NCBI GenBank assembly: GCA_900770405.1 | Contig: CAAGKL010000361.1 | Coordinates: 1 to 7,808, forward strand | From: Clostridia bacterium | GTDB taxonomy: Bacteria > Bacillota > Clostridia > UBA1381 | Direction: 5' to 3' | Length of the DNA stretch: 7,808 bases | Shown: positions 1 to 4,966 of the stretch, piece after piece | Layout of the letters: the number at the start of each line of letters is the position of its first letter | How positions within the stretch are numbered: the first letter of the stretch is position 1 | Notes under the pieces: model-generated | Seen by the model: the letters and a program-made list of their open reading frames with translations, nothing else | Told to the model about the DNA's origin: nothing | Database searches by the model: none | Translations under genes and position numbers: made by a program

Positions 1-82
1 AGTATCAGCATACGCCGTCGCCGGCTCGTAAGAGCAATCTGCTTGCGTATTCCCCGTGTTTTAATAAAAAAGATTAATGTGA

Positions 83-132
83 AAAATGCGCGGTGCATAT
101 CGTCTCTGTTTTAGAGACTGCCCGCACATTTT
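83..132 (+). promoter_or_regulatory. Long imperfect hairpin upstream of the PspC gene
   Basis: The left arm at 83-97 (AAAATGCGCGGTGCA) pairs with the right arm at 119-132 (TGCCCGCACATTTT), with one mismatch and one bulged T. An inner 6-bp stem, GTCTCT (102-107) with AGAGAC (113-118), closes a GTTTT loop. The sequence just after it, CCGCATT at 133-139, could instead pair with part of the left arm (AATGCGCGG, 85-93), so two mutually exclusive folds exist. The PspC ribosome binding site GGAG (148-151) lies immediately downstream. It may be the terminator of an upstream gene outside the window, or a leader structure of the PspC operon; the sequence does not decide. No convincing sigma-A promoter was found in 1-158. 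A 9-codon open stretch ending in TAA at 29-31 could be the tail of an upstream gene but cannot be identified. Confidence 0.4.
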
Positions 133-158
133 CCGCATTGTGAGAATGGAGAATTAAT

Positions 159-365
159 ATGAAAAAAAGACTTTATCGCTCGGAGCGCAACAGAAAGATT
201 TCCGGAGTCTGCGGCGGCGTTGCGGAATATTTCGACATCGACCCGACGATCGTACGTCTGGCGGCGGTATTTCTGTGCTGCACCTTCGGCAGCGGCATAC
301 TGTTTTACATCATCGCGTCGTTTATAATCCCGACCGAGAGCGAGCTTGACAATGGGCAGGCTTGA
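159..365 (+). CDS. PspC domain protein, single-domain small membrane protein
   Basis: The 68-aa product is a stand-alone PspC domain. The N-terminal part has the typical RLYRS-x-RNRKISGVCGGVAEYFDID motif pattern (residues 4-28), and residues about 33-59 form one hydrophobic membrane segment ending in the family's usual IIPTE. In enterobacteria PspC belongs to the phage-shock membrane-stress response; short stand-alone PspC proteins are common in Firmicutes and their role there is mostly inferred as envelope stress. The ATG start is supported by GGAG at 148-151 with a 7-base spacer. The 3' end overlaps the next gene by 14 bases in another frame, which suggests translational coupling. The family assignment is secure; the function is not. 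No other phage-shock genes are present in the window. Confidence 0.9.
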   Translation: MKKRLYRSERNRKISGVCGGVAEYFDIDPTIVRLAAVFLCCTFGSGILFYIIASFIIPTESELDNGQA

Positions 366-1071
366 CGAGCTCAGGGAACTGATTGAAAAAAGCGATAATA
401 TCGTATTTTTCGGCGGCGCGGGGGTGTCAGTGGAGAGCGGCATACCCGATTTTCGCTCGCAGGACGGCATCTACGCACAAAAATACCCCTACCCGCCCGA
501 GATAATTCTGTCGCACAGCTTTTTTATGACGCACACGGCGGAATTTTACGATTTTTACAGGGAAAAGATGATTTACAAGGATGCGAAGCCGAATGCGGCG
601 CATCTTGCTTTGGCGCGCCTTGAAAAAAAGAAGAAGCTCTCGGCGGTTGTGACGCAGAATATCGACGGGCTGCACCGCGCGGCGGGCAGCAACAAGGTTT
701 TCGAGCTGCACGGCAGCATTTACCACAACTATTGTATGAAATGCGGCAGGCATTACGGGCTTGAGAGCATAACGGACAGCGTCGGTGTGCCGCGCTGCGA
801 ATGCGGCGGGATTATCAAGCCGGACGTTGTGCTTTACGAGGAGATGCTCGACGAGTACACAATGCAGATGGCGGCGGCGCATATTCAGGCTGCCGACTGC
901 CTGATAGTCGGCGGAACCTCGCTGTCGGTGTACCCGGCTGCGGGCTTTGTGGAGCAGTATATGGGCGACAGGCTTATCGTAATCAACAAATCCCCGACGC
1001 AGGCGGACAAAAACGCCGCGCTTGTGATAAATGACGGGATAGCGGCGGTGTTTGAGAGCTTGGGGGTGTGA
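352..1071 (+). CDS. cobB: Sir2-family NAD-dependent protein deacylase (sirtuin)
   Basis: The 239-aa cytoplasmic enzyme is expected to remove acetyl (or other acyl) groups from protein lysines using NAD, giving nicotinamide and O-acyl-ADP-ribose. The sirtuin signatures are all present: the NAD-binding GAGVSVESGIPDFRS (from Gly22), TQNIDGLH (residues 101-108), the catalytic His in FELHGS (His120), a zinc site made of Cys128-x2-Cys131 and Cys149-x-Cys151, and GTSLSVYPAA near the C-terminus. Length is normal for a short bacterial sirtuin. I chose ATG at 352; an in-frame TTG at 346 would add only two residues. The start lies inside the PspC gene and the upstream ribosome binding site is weak, so coupling to PspC translation is likely. 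The next gene begins 4 bases after the stop codon. The symbol follows general bacterial usage; substrate preference cannot be read from sequence. Confidence 0.95.
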   Translation: MGRLDELRELIEKSDNIVFFGGAGVSVESGIPDFRSQDGIYAQKYPYPPEIILSHSFFMTHTAEFYDFYREKMIYKDAKPNAAHLALARLEKKKKLSAVVTQNIDGLHRAAGSNKVFELHGSIYHNYCMKCGRHYGLESITDSVGVPRCECGGIIKPDVVLYEEMLDEYTMQMAAAHIQAADCLIVGGTSLSVYPAAGFVEQYMGDRLIVINKSPTQADKNAALVINDGIAAVFESLGV

Positions 1072-1075
1072 CGCG

Positions 1076-1948
1076 GTGAATTTTAAGTATTTCAGGACGG
1101 CGATGCTGTCGGCGGTGCTGGCGGCGGTTTTGTCGCTGTGCGGCTGCGAAATGCCCGAAAGCAATGCTACGGCGCTGTTGGCGGCGGAGATGACGGCGCA
1201 TTTTATTGATGTGGGTCAGGCGGACAGCATTTTTGTCGAGCTTCCCGAGGGGAAAACTATGCTCGTCGACGCGGGCGATAATAAGGACGGCAGCACAGTT
1301 GTCGGGTATCTGCACTCTCTCGGCGTGGGAAAAATCGACTATCTTGTCGGCACGCACCCGCACGCGGACCATATCGGCGGTATGGACGATGTAATTGACG
1401 AGTTTGAAATCGGCGATTTTTATATGCCGCGGGCAACGACGAACACGAAAACCTTTGAGGAGGTGCTCGACGCGGCGGAGCGCAAGGGGCTGAAAATAAA
1501 GACGGCGAAGGTGGGAAAAAGCCTGTTTGAGACGGAAAATGCCGCCTGCGAAATCCTGTCGCCGGTTGAGGATAAGTATTCAAATCTGAATGAGTACAGC
1601 GCGGTTTTAATGCTCACCTACGGCAATGTACGCTTTCTGCTCACGGGCGATATGGAGGCGAAAAACGAGACGGAAATTGCGGGCGATGTGCACGCGGACG
1701 TGCTGAAGGTGGCACATCACGGCTCGGACACGTCGAGCACGGATAAATTTTTAAAGCGTGTGTCCCCGGAGTATGCCGTAATTAGCGTCGGCGAAAATAA
1801 TAAATACTCGCACCCATCGGACGCGGTGGTGGATAGGCTTGAGGCGGACGGCGTGAGAATACTGCGCACCGACCGCGACGGGACGATTATAATCGCAACG
1901 GACGGGAAAAATATTAAATATAAAACCGAAAAAGGTGATAAAAATTGA
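1076..1948 (+). CDS. ComEC/Rec2-type metallo-beta-lactamase fold hydrolase, putative lipoprotein
   Basis: This 290-aa protein carries the metallo-beta-lactamase domain found at the C-terminus of the DNA-uptake protein ComEC, here without the ComEC channel. Metal-binding motifs are intact: THPHADHIGG (His94, His96, Asp98, His99), LLTGD (Asp192), AHHGS (His214) and YSHPS (His246). A basic, hydrophobic N-terminus followed by LCGC near residue 25 resembles a lipoprotein signal, although the Cys at -2 is unusual, so the domain probably works outside the membrane. Family members are thought to be nucleases or phosphodiesterases; the substrate here is unknown. I chose GTG at 1076, preceded by GGGGGTG; an in-frame TTG at 1052 would lie inside the sirtuin gene and add a poor signal start. 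The stop codon overlaps the start of the DUF3006 gene, a common partner of such enzymes. Confidence 0.88.
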   Translation: MNFKYFRTAMLSAVLAAVLSLCGCEMPESNATALLAAEMTAHFIDVGQADSIFVELPEGKTMLVDAGDNKDGSTVVGYLHSLGVGKIDYLVGTHPHADHIGGMDDVIDEFEIGDFYMPRATTNTKTFEEVLDAAERKGLKIKTAKVGKSLFETENAACEILSPVEDKYSNLNEYSAVLMLTYGNVRFLLTGDMEAKNETEIAGDVHADVLKVAHHGSDTSSTDKFLKRVSPEYAVISVGENNKYSHPSDAVVDRLEADGVRILRTDRDGTIIIATDGKNIKYKTEKGDKN

Positions 1949-2142
1949 AAATTATTATAGACAGATTTGAAGGCGAATATGCCGTCTGCGAGCTGCCCGA
2001 CGGGAGCTTTGTGCAAATTCCGGCGGCGGTTTTGCCGGGCGCGCGCGAGGGCGATGTGGCGGAAATCCGCATATGCGGCGAGGATACAAAAAGGCGGCGC
2101 GATGCGATTGAGGAAAAAGCGCGCAGAATGTTCGAAGATTGA
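1945..2142 (+). CDS. DUF3006 family protein
   Basis: The 65-aa protein opens with a pattern typical of DUF3006: KIIIDRFEG, then AVCELPDG and a short beta-rich stretch (IPAAVLPGAREGDV), and ends in a charged helix rich in Arg, Lys and Glu (residues about 50-65). Its biochemical function is unknown. The gene begins with TTG, supported by AAAGGTGAT at 1931-1939, and shares 4 bases with the end of the metallo-beta-lactamase gene, so the two are very likely co-translated. DUF3006 proteins frequently sit next to ComEC-type metallo-beta-lactamase genes, which makes a joint role plausible. A terminator hairpin begins at the base after the stop codon, making this the last gene of the operon. Confidence 0.82.
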   Translation: MKIIIDRFEGEYAVCELPDGSFVQIPAAVLPGAREGDVAEIRICGEDTKRRRDAIEEKARRMFED

Positions 2143-2175
2143 CAGCTTTTGCAAACTTTTGCAAAAGCTGTTTTT
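2143..2175 (+). terminator. Intrinsic terminator of the pspC-sir2-MBL-DUF3006 operon
   Basis: A perfect 12-bp stem, CAGCTTTTGCAA (2143-2154) with TTGCAAAAGCTG (2159-2170), encloses the 4-base loop ACTT and is followed by TTTTT (2171-2175). It starts directly after the DUF3006 stop codon and separates this operon from the pyruvate formate-lyase unit. Confidence 0.9.
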
Positions 2176-2259
2176 ATGTGAACTTTTATGGAAAAAATGC
2201 ATACTCTTTCCTCGGGTTGCACACAATATTTCGGGTAAAATAATGAAAATATAAATATT

Positions 2260-2279
2260 TTGACACAATATGTTGACAA
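2260..2279. promoter_or_regulatory. Imperfect palindrome overlapping the PFL -35 box, possible operator
   Basis: TTGACACAATATGTTGACAA matches its own reverse complement at 14 of 20 positions (TTG.CA..ATAT..TG.CAA) and covers the -35 hexamer, so a bound repressor would block the promoter. Its core ACACAATAT (2263-2271) also occurs at 2221-2229, exactly 42 bases upstream, about four helical turns. It loosely recalls redox-repressor (Rex) sites, but the TTG/CAA half-site spacing is 14 rather than 12, so I do not call it Rex. It could be chance in AT-rich promoter DNA. Confidence 0.3.
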
Positions 2280-2301
2280 GTGTGGTTTTTGATGATATTA
2301 T
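2273..2301 (+). promoter_or_regulatory. Sigma-A promoter of the pyruvate formate-lyase unit
   Basis: A perfect -35 box TTGACA (2273-2278) is followed by a 17-base spacer and TATTAT (2296-2301), 5 of 6 matches to the -10 consensus. Transcription would start near 2308, about 28 bases before the pflB start codon. A weaker alternative upstream is TTGCAC (2217-2222) with AATAAT (2239-2244) at a 16-base spacing. Confidence 0.8.
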
Positions 2302-2335
2302 TATTTCGACATAGGAACAGGAAAGGAGAAAATAA

Positions 2336-4387
2336 ATGGAATTTGCACACGAATGGGACGGTTTTACCGGCGGTAGCTGGACGAAAAGCGTAAACGTCCG
2401 TGATTTCATACAGAAGAACTACACCGAGTATGACGGTGATGAGAGCTTCCTGGAGGGAGCGACCGAGGCGACGGATAAGCTCTGGGAAATGGTAAGTGAG
2501 CTTTCAAAGAAAGAGCGCGAGGCGGGCGGCGTGCTGGATATGGACACGTCGGTTGTTTCGACCATCACCTCGCACCCGGCAGGATACCTCGACAAGGAGC
2601 TTGAGAAAATCGTCGGCTTCCAGACGGACAAGCCCTTCAAGCGTTCGCTCCAGCCCTTCGGCGGTATCAGAATGGCGCAGAACGCGTGCCGCGAAAACGG
2701 CTATGAGGTTGATCCGAAAATAGTTGAAATATTCACAAAATACAGAAAAACACACAACCAGGGCGTTTTCGATGCATACACACCCGAGATGCGCCTGGCG
2801 AGAAAATCGGCTATCATCACCGGTCTGCCCGACGCCTACGGCAGAGGCAGAATTATCGGCGACTACAGGCGCGTTGCGCTCTACGGCATAGACAGGCTCA
2901 AGGCGGACAAGCAGCATCAGCTCGACACCTCGCTCGTTCGTATGACGTCGAAGAATATCCGCCTGAGAGAAGAGCTCACCGAGCAGCTGCACGCGCTTGA
3001 CGAGCTTGCTGAGCTCGGCAGAATTTACGGCTTTGACATCACAAAGCCCGCATCAAACGCAAAAGAGGCGGTTCAGTGGCTCTATTTCGGCTACCTTGCG
3101 GCGGTCAAAGAGCAGAACGGTGCGGCGATGAGTCTCGGAAGAACCTCGACCTTCCTCGATATTTACATCGAGCGCGACCTCAAAAACGGCGTTATCACCG
3201 AGAAAGAGGCGCAGGAGTATATCGACCACTTCATAATGAAGCTCAGACTTGTCAAGTTCGCGAGAACGCCGGAATATAACGAGCTTTTCTCTGGTGACCC
3301 GACATGGGTTACCGAGTCAATTGGCGGTGTCGGCATCGACGGCAGACCGCTGGTGACGAAAAACTCCTTCCGCTATCTGCATACGCTTGAAAACCTCGGC
3401 ACAGCGCCCGAGCCGAATATGACAGTGCTCTGGTCGGTAAACTTGCCGGCTAATTTCAAAAATTACTGCGCAAAAATATCAATCAAAACCTCGTCTATCC
3501 AGTACGAGAATGACGATCTGATGCGCGTTACGCACGGTGACGACTACGCGATTGCGTGCTGCGTATCCTCGATGAGAATAGGCAAGGAGATGCAGTTCTT
3601 CGGCGCGAGAGCGAACCTTGCCAAGTGCCTGCTCTACGCGATTAACGGCGGTATGGACGAGCGTCTGAAAATCCAGGTAGGACCGAAATACCGTATGGTT
3701 GAGGGCGATTATCTCGACTATGACGATGTTATGGAAAAGTACGATGCAATGATGGAATGGCTGGCGGGGCTTTATGTAAATACCCTTAATGTGATCCACT
3801 ATATGCACGATAAATACAGTTATGAGCGCCTGCAGATGGCGTTGCACGACAGAGATGTAAAGCGCTATTTCGCAACAGGTATCGCGGGGCTTTCGGTTGT
3901 TGCCGACTCGCTGAGCGCAATCAAGTATGCAAAGGTTAAGTGCATACGCGACGAGGACGGAATTGTTGTTGACTATGATGTTGAGGGCGAGTTCCCGAAA
4001 TACGGAAACGACGATGACCGTGTTGACTCGATTGCGGTTGACATTGTAGAGCGGTTTATGGATAAGATACGCAAGCATCACACCTACCGCGACAGTGTGC
4101 CCACGATGTCTATTCTGACGATAACCTCGAACGTTGTATACGGCAAAAAGACAGGTAATACCCCTGACGGCAGAAAGGCGGGCGTTCCGCTGGCGCCGGG
4201 CGCAAACCCGATGCACGGACGTGATACCCACGGTGCTGTTGCGAGCCTTGCGTCTGTTGCAAAGCTGCCGTTCAAGCACGCTCAGGACGGTATCTCCAAC
4301 ACCTTCTCGATTATTCCGGGCGCACTCGGCAAGGACGATAAGGTATTTGCGGGCGAGTTGGATATTGACGCCCTGAATGACAATTAA
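2336..4387 (+). CDS. pflB: Pyruvate formate-lyase large part, lacking the glycyl-radical domain
   Basis: The product is a 683-aa cytoplasmic formate C-acetyltransferase core, which with its radical domain would convert pyruvate and CoA to acetyl-CoA and formate. It tracks the E. coli PflB sequence as I recall it from the N-terminus: NVRDFIQKNYT, STITSHPAGY, GLPDAYGRGRIIGDYRRVAL, TSTFLDIYIERDLK, and the thiyl pair Cys408-Cys409 in IACCVSSM. Near the end come GKKTGNTPDGRKAG and GANPMHGRD. Family members continue after GALGKDD into the Gly-radical domain, but this protein stops after residue 683 with a short acidic tail (ELDIDALNDN). It therefore has no radical glycine. The missing domain is encoded at 4578-4814 in another frame. 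The ATG has an excellent AAAGGAG (2322-2328) with a 7-base spacer. No internal damage is seen, so the gene appears functional but dependent on a partner. No activating-enzyme gene (pflA) adjoins it. Confidence 0.95.
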   Translation: MEFAHEWDGFTGGSWTKSVNVRDFIQKNYTEYDGDESFLEGATEATDKLWEMVSELSKKEREAGGVLDMDTSVVSTITSHPAGYLDKELEKIVGFQTDKPFKRSLQPFGGIRMAQNACRENGYEVDPKIVEIFTKYRKTHNQGVFDAYTPEMRLARKSAIITGLPDAYGRGRIIGDYRRVALYGIDRLKADKQHQLDTSLVRMTSKNIRLREELTEQLHALDELAELGRIYGFDITKPASNAKEAVQWLYFGYLAAVKEQNGAAMSLGRTSTFLDIYIERDLKNGVITEKEAQEYIDHFIMKLRLVKFARTPEYNELFSGDPTWVTESIGGVGIDGRPLVTKNSFRYLHTLENLGTAPEPNMTVLWSVNLPANFKNYCAKISIKTSSIQYENDDLMRVTHGDDYAIACCVSSMRIGKEMQFFGARANLAKCLLYAINGGMDERLKIQVGPKYRMVEGDYLDYDDVMEKYDAMMEWLAGLYVNTLNVIHYMHDKYSYERLQMALHDRDVKRYFATGIAGLSVVADSLSAIKYAKVKCIRDEDGIVVDYDVEGEFPKYGNDDDRVDSIAVDIVERFMDKIRKHHTYRDSVPTMSILTITSNVVYGKKTGNTPDGRKAGVPLAPGANPMHGRDTHGAVASLASVAKLPFKHAQDGISNTFSIIPGALGKDDKVFAGELDIDALNDN

Positions 4388-4389
4388 TT

Positions 4390-4563
4390 ATGAAGGACTA
4401 TGAGAAGCTTGTGCAGCTGCTCGATAAATGCGCAAAGGACGGCTCGGCTCACATAAGCGTCAAGGCCGGCGATAAAACCGAAGTCGAAAAGAAGCATACC
4501 GGCGCCTGCGAGGGCGGGGCGTGCTGCTCGCCGACGCTGCACAAGGGAATTGACGATAAATAA
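4390..4563 (+). CDS. Small cysteine-containing ORF between the two PFL parts, function unknown
   Basis: An unrecognised 57-aa ORF starts 2 bases after the pflB stop codon (TAATTATG) and its own stop overlaps the Shine-Dalgarno of the next gene (TAAAGGAGG). It lacks a clear ribosome binding site, so it would rely on re-initiation by ribosomes ending pflB. The predicted protein is hydrophilic, with no signal or membrane segment. Residues 7-26 (LVQLLDKCAKDGSAHISVKA) resemble residues 9-28 of the downstream glycyl-radical protein: LV-x-LLD, then G, H and V at equivalent positions, 8 identities in 20. The C-terminal half holds Cys40, Cys45 and Cys46 in ACEGGACC plus His36 and His51, a possible metal or redox site. 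It could be an accessory or assembly factor, a decayed copy of the start of the radical domain, or a non-coding spacer. Its tight packing favours a real gene. Confidence 0.55.
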   Translation: MKDYEKLVQLLDKCAKDGSAHISVKAGDKTEVEKKHTGACEGGACCSPTLHKGIDDK

Positions 4564-4569
4564 AGGAGG
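4562..4569 (+). promoter_or_regulatory. Perfect ribosome binding site of the glycyl-radical subunit
   Basis: AAAGGAGG lies 8 bases upstream of ATG 4578. It is the strongest ribosome binding site in this unit and shows that the radical domain is translated independently, rather than being read from pflB by frameshifting or readthrough. Confidence 0.9.
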
Positions 4570-4577
4570 AAAAAATT

Positions 4578-4814
4578 ATGTCTGCACAGCAGGTTGATAA
4601 CCTGGTGTCGCTGCTCGACGGTTACACCACCTCGGGCGGTCACCATCTTAATGTAAATGTATTCACGCGCGAAACGCTTATCGACGCTCAGAAGCACCCG
4701 GAGAAATATCCGCAGCTGACCGTCCGCGTTTCCGGCTATGCCGTAAACTTCATCAAGCTCACAAAGGAGCAGCAGGATGACGTTATTTCGAGAACATTCC
4801 ACGCGTCTATGTAA
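4578..4814 (+). CDS. grcA-like: Stand-alone PFL glycyl-radical domain (small subunit, GrcA-like)
   Basis: The 78-aa protein equals the C-terminal domain of pyruvate formate-lyase. It begins with NLVSLLDGY (8-16) and GGHHLNVNVF (20-29), continues with HPEKYPQLTVRVSGYAV (40-56), where Gly53 corresponds to E. coli Gly734 that carries the radical, and ends in LTKEQQDDVISRTFHASM like the intact enzyme. It starts almost exactly where the large protein stops, so the two should assemble into one active site, after a radical-SAM activase abstracts hydrogen from Gly53. E. coli GrcA/YfiD (127 aa) is a similar free domain, but it repairs an intact PflB broken by oxygen; here the large protein has no such domain at all. 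ATG 4578 is fixed by the perfect ribosome binding site. A strong terminator follows directly. The domain identity is certain; the obligate two-subunit mode is inference. Confidence 0.93.
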   Translation: MSAQQVDNLVSLLDGYTTSGGHHLNVNVFTRETLIDAQKHPEKYPQLTVRVSGYAVNFIKLTKEQQDDVISRTFHASM

Positions 4815-4815
4815 T

Positions 4816-4853
4816 AAAATGGCGGCTGAACCAAAATTCAGCCGCCATTTTTT
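4816..4853 (+). terminator. Intrinsic terminator of the PFL unit
   Basis: A 15-bp perfect stem, AAAATGGCGGCTGAA (4816-4830) with TTCAGCCGCCATTTT (4837-4851), has a 6-base loop CCAAAA and a T run at 4848-4853. It begins one base after the stop codon of the glycyl-radical gene, so the unit ends here with no activase gene. Confidence 0.93.
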
Positions 4854-4865
4854 GGGTAAAATTGA

Positions 4866-4894
4866 TTGACTAATCGGCGGATATGTGATAGAAT
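4866..4894 (+). promoter_or_regulatory. Sigma-A promoter of the gdpP-rplI-dnaB operon
   Basis: TTGACT (4866-4871), a 17-base spacer and TAGAAT (4889-4894) each match consensus at 5 of 6 positions. The site lies just past the PFL terminator and would give a leader of about 65 bases ahead of gdpP. Confidence 0.75.
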
Positions 4895-4966
4895 AACAGA
4901 ATAAGTGTATTATGGCGTTTTTTGTATAAGAATGGAGGCTGCTCCGCTTGCGGGGCGGGATATGAT

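Noticed and set aside
10..50. Nested hairpin (ATACGC/GCGTAT outside, GCTC-GTAA-GAGC inside) suggestive of a structured RNA
   Set aside because: The stems are short, the flanking arms unpaired and the window edge truncates it; no known riboswitch or RNA family signature was recognised.
1052..1075. TTG start extending the metallo-beta-lactamase protein by 8 residues
   Set aside because: It would overlap the sirtuin coding end and spoil the signal-like N-terminus; GTG 1076 has GGGGGTG upstream.
427..1164. Long minus-strand ORF (245 aa) opposite the sirtuin gene
   Set aside because: It lies almost wholly antisense to a well-supported sirtuin, has no recognisable domain, and its composition is that of a GC-rich shadow frame.
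2260..2279. Rex (redox-sensing repressor) binding site
   Set aside because: The palindrome has the TTG and CAA ends, but the half-site spacing and inner bases do not fit the known Rex consensus; it was kept only as an unnamed possible operator.
3479..4279. Minus-strand ORF (266 aa) opposite pflB
   Set aside because: It is a shadow of the strongly conserved PFL coding sequence, with no family features and no good ribosome binding site.
4340..4600. Explanation of the PFL break as a simple frameshift or assembly error
   Set aside because: The parts are 190 bases apart, a third ORF fits between them, the small gene has its own perfect Shine-Dalgarno, and the large protein has a distinct acidic tail; no single indel restores a normal PFL.
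4922..4966. TTG start extending gdpP by 15 residues
   Set aside because: There is no ribosome binding site before it, the extension has no match to the family, and ATG 4967 gives the usual GdpP N-terminus with the first membrane helix.
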